This document shows positions 53,748 through 62,509 of a stretch of DNA of 64,000 bases, piece by piece. The notes under the pieces are model-generated. The model ran no database searches. It saw only the letters and a program-made list of their open reading frames with translations, and was not told the origin of the DNA. The stretch is from NCBI GenBank assembly GCA_046538075.1, contig JBKHJN010000010.1, positions 12,020 to 76,019 of the forward strand, read 5' to 3'. Position 1 is the stretch's first letter; every line of letters begins with the position of its first letter. Made by a program: the position numbers and the translations under genes. The stretch is from Desulfobacca_B sp046538075. GTDB lineage: Bacteria > Desulfobacterota > Desulfobaccia > Desulfobaccales > Desulfobaccaceae.

Positions 53748-55058
53748 ATGAAAGTTGAAGTGGAAAAAATTAACCCGGTGCAGCGAAAACTGTGGATCGA
53801 AGTGCCTTCCGAGGAAGTCGATAAGAATCTAGATCGGGCCTATCGCAATCTGAAGAAAAAAGCCCGGGTGAAAGGCTTCCGGCCTGGCAAAGCGCCCCGC
53901 TCTATATTGGAGCGGCTCTTCAAGAAACAGGTGGAAGAGGAGGTCATTCAGGACTTGTTGCGTAATTCTCTGGATGAAGCCTTAAAAGAGGTCGATCTAC
54001 ATCCTTTAATGCTGCAGATGCCCCAGCAACTGCCAAGTATAATTCAGGGCGACAACTTCAAATACAGCGTAGAATTAGAAATCACTCCGGAGTTTAGGGT
54101 AGAAAATTATCTGGGCCTCAAACTGGAAGCCCAACCGGTGGAAGTCACCCCGGCCATGGTAGACCAGCGTTTAGCAGAGATTCAAGAGCTCAACGCCTGG
54201 GTCAAGCCGGTCTCCGAAGCCCGGCCGATCCAAGCTGATGATTTTGTCTTGCTAGATTACGAAGCCTTTCAGGATGGCGAGCCTATATCCGGCGGCAGCA
54301 GCCAAAACTACCATCTGGAGATCGGCAGCAGGAGATTTAACGTCGATTTTGAACAGCGCTTAATCGGCCTGAATCAAGGTGATCAGGCGGATATTCGGGT
54401 TGATTTATCGGAAGACTTTTTCAATCCTGCCTTAGCCGGCAAGACCATAGATTTCAAGGTCAAAATTCATGAGATCAAGGAGAAAGAGTTACCCCAGTTG
54501 GATGATGACTTTGCCAAGGGTTTAGGCTTCCAAACCCTGGATGACTTGCGGGAATCAATCAAAAAAGATATTATTAAAAAGATGGAAAAGCAGCGCCAGA
54601 CCAAGTTGCGGGACCAAGTGCTGGACCATCTTGTCCGCCAAACTGAGTTTGAGGTGCCACCCTTTCTAGTCCGCCAGGAACAAGAATACATCCTGCGGGA
54701 GCAATTGGAAGCCCTCCAGGGGCGCGGCATAAACCTTGCAGGACTAGATAAGGAAAAAATGTTAGAAAAGCTGCGGGATCTGGCCGAGCGTCGGACCCGC
54801 TCCCACCTGATTCTGGAAAAAGTTGCTGAGCAGGAAGGAATTACCGTCAACAACGCCGAGTTGGAACTGGGCTACCAGCAACTGGCTGATCGGTTGGGTG
54901 AAGAGCCGGCGCGCATCAGGGAATTTTATCAGCAAAACCAGAGGGTCGAAGAGTTCAGGAGCCACTTGCGGGAAGAAAAGGCATTGCAGTTGTTGATCGA
55001 GCAGGCAGAAATTGTCAGTCCTCTGGCCGCCACCGAAACATCCCAGGAGGGGACTTGA
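53748..55058 (+). CDS. tig: Trigger factor (ribosome-associated chaperone)
   Basis: A 436-residue chaperone with peptidyl-prolyl isomerase activity. The N-terminal ribosome-binding domain has ARVKGFRPGKAPRSILE (the GFRxGKxP signature). The FKBP-like domain follows (DDFVLLDYEAFQDGEPI, FEQRLIGLNQGDQADI) and then a helical C-terminal domain. The frame opens at 53736, but MKVEVEKINPVQRKL at 53748 matches the family N-terminus, so I chose it. It is the first gene of the tig-clpP-clpX-lon block. Confidence 0.95.
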   Translation: MKVEVEKINPVQRKLWIEVPSEEVDKNLDRAYRNLKKKARVKGFRPGKAPRSILERLFKKQVEEEVIQDLLRNSLDEALKEVDLHPLMLQMPQQLPSIIQGDNFKYSVELEITPEFRVENYLGLKLEAQPVEVTPAMVDQRLAEIQELNAWVKPVSEARPIQADDFVLLDYEAFQDGEPISGGSSQNYHLEIGSRRFNVDFEQRLIGLNQGDQADIRVDLSEDFFNPALAGKTIDFKVKIHEIKEKELPQLDDDFAKGLGFQTLDDLRESIKKDIIKKMEKQRQTKLRDQVLDHLVRQTEFEVPPFLVRQEQEYILREQLEALQGRGINLAGLDKEKMLEKLRDLAERRTRSHLILEKVAEQEGITVNNAELELGYQQLADRLGEEPARIREFYQQNQRVEEFRSHLREEKALQLLIEQAEIVSPLAATETSQEGT

Positions 55059-55059
55059 A

Positions 55060-55668
55060 ATGCCGTTAATACCCATTGTGGTAGAGCAGAGCAGCCGGGG
55101 GGAAAGAGCCTACGACATTTACTCCCGACTGCTGAAAGATCGCATAATTTTTCTGGGTTCAACGATTAATGATGACATCGCCAATCTGATCATCGCCCAA
55201 TTGTTATTTTTAGAATCGGAGGACCCTGACAAAGATATCCACTTTTACATCAATTCACCGGGAGGCTTGGTGACTTCGGGCCTGGCCCTGTATGACACCA
55301 TGCTGTACATCAAACCGCAGGTGTCCACCCTGTGCATGGGTCAGGCATCCAGCATGGCAGCCCTGTTGTTGGCCGCTGGGGCGTCGGGAAAACGTTTTTC
55401 CCTGCCCCATGCCCGCATTCTGATCCACCAGCCTCTGGGTGGGTTCCAGGGTCAAGCCACGGATGTCGATATTCAGGCCCGGGAGATCCTGCGCTTGCGG
55501 CAGGAACTCAACGAGATTCTGGCTCAGCACACCGGCCAGCCCCTGGAAAATATCAACCGTGACACCGAGCGGGATTTCTATATGTCGGGACTGCAGGCCA
55601 AAGAATATGGCCTGGTGGACGAAGTGATCAGTTCACGCCAGATCGAACTGGCCACCCAGGCAGCCTGA
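55060..55668 (+). CDS. clpP: ATP-dependent Clp protease proteolytic subunit
   Basis: A 202-residue serine protease that forms the ClpP tetradecamer used by ClpX. The catalytic triad is in GQASSMAALLLAAG (Ser), ARILIHQPLGGFQG (His) and ENINRDTERDFYM (Asp). The frame opens at 55012 inside tig, but MPLIPIVVEQSSRGERAYD at 55060, preceded by GGAGGGG and one base after the tig stop, is the proper start. Confidence 0.96.
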   Translation: MPLIPIVVEQSSRGERAYDIYSRLLKDRIIFLGSTINDDIANLIIAQLLFLESEDPDKDIHFYINSPGGLVTSGLALYDTMLYIKPQVSTLCMGQASSMAALLLAAGASGKRFSLPHARILIHQPLGGFQGQATDVDIQAREILRLRQELNEILAQHTGQPLENINRDTERDFYMSGLQAKEYGLVDEVISSRQIELATQAA

Positions 55669-55734
55669 TCAATAACCCCTTAAGAAAAAGGGGAAAAAAC
55701 CGATATATGGATAAGCTCAGGATATAATCAACCA

Positions 55735-55760
55735 GCCCGAGGGGGAAATTTCCTTCGGGC
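55735..55760 (+). other. Hairpin between clpP and clpX
   Basis: GCCCGA (55735-55740) pairs with TCGGGC (55755-55760), with partial pairing further in. No U-run follows, so partial attenuation or mRNA processing is more likely than termination. Confidence 0.45.
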
Positions 55761-55820
55761 CGATGTTAATAAACATAATGCACCGAAGCTACCGCAAGGC
55801 GGTTCGGGGAGGTAAATGTG

Positions 55821-57074
55821 ATGAGTAAACGCGGTACCGATAAATCCTCTGATCTTTTCTGTTCTTTCTGTGGGAAAAGTCAAAGTGAGGTAAAGAAGCT
55901 AATCGCCGGCCCCAGCGTTTATATCTGTGATGAATGCATCGAATTGTGCAATGACATCATTGCCGAAGAATATGAAAAAGAAGAGGCCAAAAGCGCCCGT
56001 CTGTCCATACCGGAACCAGCACAGATCAAAAAAGAAATCGACGAATATGTCATTGGTCAGGAACGGGCTAAAAAGATTCTGTCAGTAGCAGTTTATAACC
56101 ATTATAAACGGATCAACTCCCGGGTCGAGATGGACGGGGTTGAACTCCAGAAGAGCAATATCCTGTTGATTGGCCCCACTGGTTCGGGGAAAACCCTGTT
56201 AGCCCAGACCTTGGCCAAAATTCTGAACGTGCCGTTTACCATTGCTGACGCCACTACCTTAACGGAAGCGGGCTACGTCGGTGAGGATGTCGAAAACATC
56301 ATCCTCAACCTCCTGCAGGTGGCCGATTACGATGTCGAAAAAGCCTGCCGGGGCATTGTCTATATTGATGAAATCGACAAGATCGCCCGTAAAACCGACA
56401 GCCCCTCCATTACCCGGGATGTCTCCGGGGAAGGGGTGCAGCAGGCCCTGCTCAAGATCATCGAGGGGACCATGGCTTCGGTGCCGCCCAAAGGCGGCCG
56501 GAAACACCCCCAGCAGGAATTTGTCAAAATCGATACTACCAATATCCTGTTCATCTGTGGCGGGGCGTTTAATGGCCTGGAAGATATCATCAACGCCCGC
56601 ATCGGCCGCAAAAGCATGGGTTTTGTGGCCCCGGTAGAGAGTCAAATCAATCGCAAACTCGGTCAGACCCTGGCTAAGGTGCAGCCTTATGATTTGTTGA
56701 AGTTTGGTCTGATTCCGGAATTCGTCGGCCGGTTACCGGTTATTGCCAGCCTGGAAGAATTGGACGAAGAGGCTTTAATGCGCATCCTGAAGGAACCTCG
56801 CAATGCCTTAGTCAAACAATACCAGAAACTGCTGGAGATGGAGCATGTGACAGTGCGGTTTACCGAGGGTGCCTTGGCCGCGGTAGCCCGGGAGGCCCTG
56901 AAGCGGAAATCCGGGGCTCGGGGGCTGCGGTCCATCCTGGAACAGGCCATGCTCGATGTGATGTACGAAATTCCCACCCTCAAAAATGTGCGGGAGTGCG
57001 TGGTTAACGAAGACGTTATCTTGAAACACGAATCGCCAATTTTAATTTTTGAACCCCAGGCCGAGATTGCTTAA
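55821..57074 (+). CDS. clpX: ATP-dependent Clp protease ATPase subunit ClpX
   Basis: A 417-residue AAA+ unfoldase. The N-terminal zinc domain is complete (FCSFCGKSQSEVKKLI and VYICDECIELCN). The core has Walker A LIGPTGSGKTLLAQ and Walker B IVYIDEIDKIARK, the pore loop GYVGEDVENII and the ClpP-binding IGF-like loop region. GGGGAGG precedes both a GTG (55818) and an ATG (55821); I use the ATG (MSKRGTDK). Confidence 0.96.
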   Translation: MSKRGTDKSSDLFCSFCGKSQSEVKKLIAGPSVYICDECIELCNDIIAEEYEKEEAKSARLSIPEPAQIKKEIDEYVIGQERAKKILSVAVYNHYKRINSRVEMDGVELQKSNILLIGPTGSGKTLLAQTLAKILNVPFTIADATTLTEAGYVGEDVENIILNLLQVADYDVEKACRGIVYIDEIDKIARKTDSPSITRDVSGEGVQQALLKIIEGTMASVPPKGGRKHPQQEFVKIDTTNILFICGGAFNGLEDIINARIGRKSMGFVAPVESQINRKLGQTLAKVQPYDLLKFGLIPEFVGRLPVIASLEELDEEALMRILKEPRNALVKQYQKLLEMEHVTVRFTEGALAAVAREALKRKSGARGLRSILEQAMLDVMYEIPTLKNVRECVVNEDVILKHESPILIFEPQAEIA

Positions 57075-57098
57075 TAATTCAAGAGGATTAGGAAAATT

Positions 57099-59561
57099 AT
57101 GATATTTAAGCTAAACCGACCGAAATCAGCCTCCGATGGCAAAGGCACGATCTTAAGTACCGTCCCTTTGCTGCCCCTAAGAGATATCGTGGTCTTTCCA
57201 CATATGGTGGTACCGCTGTTTATTGGTCGGGAACGTTCGATTCTGGCTCTTGAGAATGCCATGAGCCAGGAAAGCCCGGTTCTTTTGGTTACCCAAAAAG
57301 ACGCCAGCAAGGACGATCCTGGTGAAGCAGATATCTATCGCTTCGGCGCCCTTGGGCAGGTACTACAACTGCTGCGATTGCCGGATGGGACCGTCAAGGC
57401 CTTGATCGAAGGCAAAGGACGGGCAACCATCAAGCAATACCTGGCCAACCCCAACTTCTTTATCGTGGAAATTGAAGAAATTATCGAGCCCCACGAACAC
57501 TCGGTGGAAGCCGAGGCACTGGTTCGGACTTCGATCGACGCCTTTGAGAAGTATGCTAAATTAAATAAGAAAATTCCTCAGGAAGTCCTGCAGGCAGTCG
57601 GCTCCATAGAAGAGCCCGGCCGGTTGGCCGATAATCTGGCTGCCCATCTGACCATCAAAATTGATGAAAAACAGCAGCTCTTGGAAATCATCACCCCGGT
57701 CAAACGGCTCGACAAGGTTCTGACCTTGATACAACGGGAAATCAAGGTCTTGCAGATCGAAGGGCGGATAAAGAACCGGGTCAAAAAACAGATGGAGAAG
57801 ACCCAAAAGGAGTACTACCTGAATGAGCAGATGCGCGCCATTCAGAAGGAAATGGGTGAAAAAGACGATTTCCGGAGTGAAATCCAGGCCCTTGAGAAAA
57901 AGATCAAAAAGAAGCGTATGAGCGCCGAGGCCATGACCAAGGCCCGCCAGGAATTGAAAAAACTCAAGCTCATGAGCCCCATGTCGGCCGAAGCCACCGT
58001 GGTGCGCAACTACATCGATTGGCTGATCTCTTTGCCCTGGCATGAGCGCACCAAAGACAAGCTTGACATTGTCGTCGCCGAAGGGATCCTGGAAGAAGAC
58101 CATTACGGTCTGGAAAAGCCCAAGGAACGCATCCTGGAACATCTGGCGGTTCAGACTTTGGTCAAAAAAATGAAAGGACCGATCCTCTGCCTAGTGGGGC
58201 CTCCCGGCGTGGGGAAAACCTCCCTGGCCAAGTCGGTGGCTCGGGCCATGGGACGCAATTTTATCCGCTTGTCCCTGGGTGGGGTGCGGGATGAAGCGGA
58301 AATCCGTGGACACCGCCGCACTTATATCGGGGCCCTGCCGGGCAAGATTGTCCAATCGCTGCGCAAGGCCAAGACCAACAACCCGGTCTTTTGCCTGGAC
58401 GAAGTGGACAAGATGAGTACCGATTTCCGTGGTGATCCTTCCGCGGCGCTGCTGGAGGTGCTGGATCCAGAGCAGAATTTTGCCTTTAATGATCACTATC
58501 TGGATGTTGACTATGACCTCTCCGAGGTGATGTTTATCACCACGGCCAACAACCTCTATTCCATCCCGCTGCCGCTGCAGGACCGGATGGAAATAATCCG
58601 CCTGCCGGGCTACACCGAGGTTGAAAAGCTGCAGATCGCCCAGCAGTTTCTGATACCCAAACAGCGGCTGGCAAATGGCTTGGAAGTGGATAACATTGAA
58701 TTCTCGGAAAATGCCATCTTGACTATAATCCGCCAATATACTCGAGAAGCCGGGGTCCGGAACCTGGAGCGGGAGATCGCCTCCGTCTGCCGAAAAGTGG
58801 CCCGGGAAGTGGCCAAGGAGGGCAAAGAACACAAGGTCAAGGTCTCCAGCCAGACCATCTCCAAGTATCTGGGGGTGCCCAAGTTTCGCTTCGGCCGCAC
58901 GGAGGAACGTGATGAAATCGGGCTTACCACCGGTCTGGCCTGGACGGAATTCGGGGGCGAACTGCTCCAGACCGAGGCAGTGATTCTGCCCGGCCGCGGC
59001 AAATTAATCATCACCGGCAAACTGGGAGAAGTGATGCAGGAGTCCGCCCAGGCCGCCCTGAGTTATGTCCGCTCCCGGGCTGGACATCTGGGACTGGCTC
59101 GGGAATTTTACCGCAGGATTGATATCCATGTGCACGTCCCCGAAGGGGCCATCCCTAAAGATGGGCCGTCAGCCGGAATTACCATTGCTACCAGCATTGT
59201 CTCGGCCCTGCTCAAGGTCCCGGTGCGGCGGGATGTGGCCATGACCGGGGAGATCACCCTCCGAGGCCGGGTCTTGCCCATTGGCGGTCTGAAGGAAAAG
59301 ATCATTGCTGCGCACCGCGGGCAGATCAAAACCGTACTAATCTCCAAGGACAACGAGAAGGACATCAAAGAGATTCCGGCGCGTATCCTGAAAGCAGTGG
59401 AACTGGTTACCGTCGAACATATGGATGAAGTGCTGAAAAAGGCTCTGGTACTGGAGGACCCCGATAGTCTATTTCATGTTCAACCTTCTGCCTTGGCCGA
59501 CAAGCCGGTCTTCCTGCCCGTTGGCGAAGTTCCGGCTGACCATGAGATTCGGGCTCATTGA
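57099..59561 (+). CDS. lon: ATP-dependent protease La (Lon), copy 2
   Basis: An 820-residue LonA-type protease with the same order as the copy at 13449: N-terminal domain (PLLPLRDIVVFPHMVVPLFI), coiled-coil, Walker A GPPGVGKTSLA, Walker B VFCLDEVDKM, and catalytic serine (KDGPSAGITIA) and lysine (GGLKEKIIAA). The tig-clpP-clpX-lon order is the common ancestral arrangement, so this is likely the housekeeping copy. It is 24 nt after clpX. Confidence 0.96.
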   Translation: MIFKLNRPKSASDGKGTILSTVPLLPLRDIVVFPHMVVPLFIGRERSILALENAMSQESPVLLVTQKDASKDDPGEADIYRFGALGQVLQLLRLPDGTVKALIEGKGRATIKQYLANPNFFIVEIEEIIEPHEHSVEAEALVRTSIDAFEKYAKLNKKIPQEVLQAVGSIEEPGRLADNLAAHLTIKIDEKQQLLEIITPVKRLDKVLTLIQREIKVLQIEGRIKNRVKKQMEKTQKEYYLNEQMRAIQKEMGEKDDFRSEIQALEKKIKKKRMSAEAMTKARQELKKLKLMSPMSAEATVVRNYIDWLISLPWHERTKDKLDIVVAEGILEEDHYGLEKPKERILEHLAVQTLVKKMKGPILCLVGPPGVGKTSLAKSVARAMGRNFIRLSLGGVRDEAEIRGHRRTYIGALPGKIVQSLRKAKTNNPVFCLDEVDKMSTDFRGDPSAALLEVLDPEQNFAFNDHYLDVDYDLSEVMFITTANNLYSIPLPLQDRMEIIRLPGYTEVEKLQIAQQFLIPKQRLANGLEVDNIEFSENAILTIIRQYTREAGVRNLEREIASVCRKVAREVAKEGKEHKVKVSSQTISKYLGVPKFRFGRTEERDEIGLTTGLAWTEFGGELLQTEAVILPGRGKLIITGKLGEVMQESAQAALSYVRSRAGHLGLAREFYRRIDIHVHVPEGAIPKDGPSAGITIATSIVSALLKVPVRRDVAMTGEITLRGRVLPIGGLKEKIIAAHRGQIKTVLISKDNEKDIKEIPARILKAVELVTVEHMDEVLKKALVLEDPDSLFHVQPSALADKPVFLPVGEVPADHEIRAH

Positions 59562-59574
59562 GGTGGAATTTCCC

Positions 59575-59604
59575 TTGACAGAGGGTGAAAATTTCTGGTA
59601 AATT
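59575..59604 (+). promoter_or_regulatory. Predicted promoter of the tRNA-Val/tRNA-Asp unit
   Basis: A perfect TTGACA (59575-59580) and, after 18 bases, TAAATT (59599-59604). The mature tRNA-Val starts 24 bases further on. Confidence 0.5.
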
Positions 59605-59627
59605 CCAAATCCTTAACCGGAGATCAG

Positions 59628-59703
59628 GGGCGGATAGCTCAGCTGGGAGAGCATCGGCCTTACAAGCCGGGGGTCACAGGTTCGAATCCTGTTCCGCCTA
59701 CCA
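59628..59703 (+). tRNA. tRNA-Val (anticodon UAC)
   Basis: 76 nt with encoded CCA. The acceptor stem GGGCGGA pairs with TCCGCCT (one G-U pair at the end). The D arm is GCTCAGCTGGGAGAGC, the anticodon loop CTTACAA gives UAC and the T loop is TTCGAAT. Confidence 0.95.
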
Positions 59704-59740
59704 AGAACGGCATGGAGGTGCTGAGCGGTTGCCAACTTAA

Positions 59741-59818
59741 GGGGGCGTAGTTCAGATTGGATAGAACGCCGGCCTGTCACGCCGGAGGTCGCGAGTTCAA
59801 GTCTCGTCGTCCCCGCCA
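59741..59818 (+). tRNA. tRNA-Asp (anticodon GUC)
   Basis: 78 nt with encoded CCA and discriminator G. The acceptor stem GGGGGCG pairs with CGTCCCC (one G-U). The anticodon stem-loop CCGGC-CTGTCAC-GCCGG gives GUC. Its 3' end faces an integrase remnant, so it is the probable historic integration site. Confidence 0.95.
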
Positions 59819-59826
59819 AAAATATC

Positions 59827-59864
59827 AGGGGGTTAGGTCAATCGGCCTAACCCTCTTTGTTTTT
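59827..59864 (+). terminator. Rho-independent terminator of the tRNA unit
   Basis: The stem GGGTTAGG (59830-59837) pairs with CCTAACCC (59846-59853), and can be extended outward by three pairs including one G-U. TTTGTTTTT follows. It overlaps the 3' end of the integrase remnant on the other strand. Confidence 0.85.
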
Positions 59865-60524
59865 CTGTGTGAGACTCGTGTGAGAATTTTCCAGAGTAGG
59901 TTGTTCCAAGGTTGCTATAGCTTCACGTTGATCATCACCGATGCTATGGAGATAAATTTCGGTAGTTCTGCGGTTTTCATGGCCCAGGATTCTCTGAATA
60001 TCACCGAGTCGAGGCCCTTGCTGATCTAGAACTGACGCACTCGCATGTCTAAGGGCATGGAATCGGAAGTATTTGACTCCAGCCTTTTGGCATAAGCTTC
60101 TCATGATCTTATTTTGTTCTTTATAAGGCCCGGTTATTTTCTCACCTAGTTTGTTTCTGAAGGTATGCCAAAACACCCAGGGATTGTTCTCATCCCGTTC
60201 TTTGTATCTACGGGCCAAAACCTCCTAAAATCTCTGTGCCATGGGCACTTTTCTTGGAGTCAAATACCCGCCCTTTTTCTTGCGAGTATAGAGAACCACA
60301 AACCGCTGCCCCAAGTTGACATCCTTCCAGGTGAGGCGATTGACCTCACCCATCCTAGCCATGGTATCCCGGATGGTTAACCGGTAATCTTGGACTTCTC
60401 GGTCGGCAAGAGCAATCACCTTATCAATATCCTCTGGTGACGGCACATATTTTACCGTGAAAAACTTGTGGGGCAGTTGGTTTGCGTTGAGGCAAAACCT
60501 TACCCTACCCCAGGCAGTTTGTCT
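59847..60524 (-). pseudogene. Tyrosine recombinase (integrase) remnant with in-frame TAG
   Basis: The catalytic domain of a phage-type integrase in one frame, broken by TAG at 60225-60227. Upstream, AWGRVRFCLN...LPHKFFTVKYVPSPEDIDKV leads to the first catalytic Arg in MARMGEVNRLTWKDV. After the stop, the second box FHALRHASASVLDQQ, ILGHENRRTTEIYLHSIG contains the His-x-x-Arg, His and nucleophile Tyr. All catalytic residues survive; the N-terminal core-binding domain is missing (stop TAA at 60525-60527). Its 3' end abuts the tRNA-Asp terminator, as in tRNA-integrated islands. Confidence 0.85.
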
Positions 60525-60565
60525 TTAGGGCCTAGGGGTTGTGGCTATGGCTGCCTATATTCTTC

Positions 60566-61095
60566 TTAGGCTAGAGCAGCTTGGCTGCGAGGCTTACTCG
60601 GCCAATAGCCGTATTTTTCTAAAGCCTTAAGCCAGCGCGGCGCATTGCGAGCTACCGTTAGTTTCTCGTAATCCACGCCCGGGTCGCGGTAAGCCTCCTT
60701 TTTGGTTAAGACCACATAAATAACTTGCAGCAGTTTATGACCCACGGCCATAATGGCTCGCTTCTTTCCCCGTCTGATTACGAGCCCTTGGAAAAATCCT
60801 TTGAATTGACTGTTGGTCTTATTGGCGCTGTGGGCCGACTCACATAATAACTGGCGAACATACCGGTTGCCCGGCGGGGTCTTGCCGCTCTTTTTTTTCC
60901 TGCTGACTCATTGTTTCCAGGGCACATTCCAGCCCAGGAACAGAGACCTTCTTTACTGCCAAAACGTCCCATGTCAATGCCAATCTCGGCCAGCAACATT
61001 GCGGCACCCATCTGATCTATCCCCGGAATGATCTATAATAATTGCCATTGCCGTTGATAGGGCTTCATGGCCGCCACGACCTGACTAGAACTCAT
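60566..61095 (-). pseudogene. IS110-family transposase remnant
   Basis: The C-terminal (IS116/IS110/IS902) half of an IS110-type transposase: AAMLLAEIGIDMGRFGSKEG, LCSWAGMCPGNNESAGK, then in another frame PPGNRYVRQLLCESAHSANKT, RRGKKRAIMAVGHKLLQ. Two lesions are visible: TAG at 61033-61035 where relatives have a sense codon, and a frame change at an A8 run (60891-60898) where A9 would restore the frame. The N-terminal DEDD catalytic half is absent, cut at the junction with the IS5-type remnant. Confidence 0.82.
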
Positions 61096-61096
61096 T

Positions 61097-61868
61097 TCAA
61101 AACTGCCTTAAGGCAATGATGATACAGGCAAGATGGAAAAAGCCTTGATAAACTGTCAGCAAGCCTTCCTAGCGCACGACCAGGCGGCGGAAATTGCCCA
61201 GCCAAGCAAAGGTGCCTCGACTTTCCAGCGGCGTTGGTAGCTCTCCCAAACACGCTCAGACTGTTTCCGCTTGTTTTTTCGGTTCCTTCTGAAAGGGACA
61301 AGCAGGCTTATGCCTCTCACCGCCAGGATTTGACGCAACTTGTCCGAATCATAAGCTTTATCACCAACCAGCTTTTTGGGTCGGGTCCGGGGGCGACCTC
61401 GGCCGGGGCGAGGGACTTTAATCATCTCGAGGGCCTCAGCTACCAGGGTTACTTCCGCCGGCGATGCCGAGGTAACGGTGACCCCCAGAGGAATACCCTG
61501 GCCGTCGACCACCACCAGCCACTGCGAGCCTTTCCCCCTTTTGGTTTTTCCGACTCCGGAGCCCCCTTTTTCGCCGGCGCGAAGCTGGCGTCAATAAAGG
61601 CTTCCTGCCAATCCAGCGCTCCCTCGGCGTCCAGCTGGGGAAGGAATGTTCGCCATATCTGCAACCAAACATCTTCTTCGGTCCAGCGCTTGAGCCAACG
61701 CCAGCAGGTAGAGGCACTGGGATATCCTTGGGGTAAATCTTTCCATGGGGCTCCGGTGCGCAGCATCCAGAGGATGCCTTCCAGGACTGCCCGGTTGGAA
61801 GCCAGTAGTCGGCCTTTCGGGAGGCCACCGGGGATAAAGGCTATGACAGTTCCGCTAACCATGCCCAT
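61097..61868 (-). pseudogene. IS5-family (IS427-like) transposase remnant
   Basis: The first part (NRAVLEGILWMLRTGAPWKD, EAFIDASFAPAKKG) is in one frame. The second part (GKTKRGKGSQWLVVVDGQG, SPAEVTLVAEALEMIKVP, GDKAYDSDKLRQIL) is in the -1 frame, entered at the A5G5 run 61562-61571; IS427-type elements often use such a shift. Clear damage follows: one base is lost near 61215 (KVE|TFAWLGNF) and TAG at 61169-61171 replaces the conserved Tyr of LVVRYE. The DDE residues otherwise survive. No matching terminal inverted repeat was found at the right end. Confidence 0.82.
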
Positions 61869-61877
61869 CTGGAGGCC

Positions 61878-62183
61878 TTGGGGGTAGCTTCGGGGATCAT
61901 CCGGCGGCGCCGACGGCCGGGACGGCCCCGCCACTCCCGCCGGGAACGGCCCAAAATCGAGAGAAAATTTGCCGAGGGCAATCAACGCTATGGTCTCAAA
62001 AAGGCCCGGTACTGGGGCCTGGTTAAAGTCAGCATCCAGAGCGACACCTTGGGAGTAAAGACCACCGATTTTGAACTGAGTGAAGAGCGGAAGACCGACC
62101 TGCTTAAGTCCGGACGGGATTGCACCGAAGCCTACCTCCGCTGGTACGAGGACCTCCGGAACCACCCTGCCAACCGGCCGTAG
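61878..62183 (+). pseudogene. C-terminal fragment of another transposase (plus strand)
   Basis: The open frame reads RRERPKIERKFAEGNQRYGL, KKARYWGLVKVSIQS. This resembles the C-terminal Y(2)R-K(3)-E(6) region of IS4/IS5/IS1182-type transposases. The N-terminal part is absent, replaced by the IS5-type remnant on the opposite strand. The last 35 codons after the similarity are unremarkable. It is probably a passenger of the same scar. Confidence 0.55.
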
Positions 62184-62509
62184 CGGTATTCGGCCTTGGA
62201 TGCTCAAAATCGAACTTTGAAAACCTTTCAAATTTGAGTATCAAATAGAAGAAAACTTGCATTATTACCCCTGAGGAATGAATTCTTGAACGGATTTTGG
62301 TAGGTTGGTCTAGTCTGCTGTATAATCTCATAATAAGGTAGGATGGCTATGCCTCCAAGGGACACTAATATTGGTTATGTTAAAGCTCCATGACAAACCG
62401 GCCAGTTAGTTACACGCATCTTCATACTTGCCCGGGCTCCCAAGCTCCTGCCATCATGGGGTCGGTTTAGTGTATTGTCTTGCATCCTCATTTAGTAAGG
62501 AGATTTTAC
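62184..62509. other. 326-bp intergenic region after the mobile-element scar
   Basis: No coding content seen. A predicted promoter is at 62297-62326 and a good ribosome binding site (AAGGAG) at its right end. The sequence becomes AT-rich after 62210, which may mark the edge of the transposase debris. Confidence 0.6.
62297..62326 (+). promoter_or_regulatory. Predicted promoter of the membrane-protein/patatin unit
   Basis: TTGGTA (62297-62302), an 18-base spacer and a perfect TATAAT (62321-62326), about 180 bases before the ATG at 62510. Confidence 0.45.

Noticed and set aside
61092..61301. Separate 69-residue minus-strand frame in the IS5 remnant
   Set aside because: It is an out-of-frame reading of the transposase C-terminus. 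The meaningful frame reads TFAWLGNFRRLVVR and ends at 61097.
61878..62231. Long N-terminal extension of the IS5 transposase on the minus strand
   Set aside because: It is the antisense of another transposase tail. Transposase similarity starts only near 61850.
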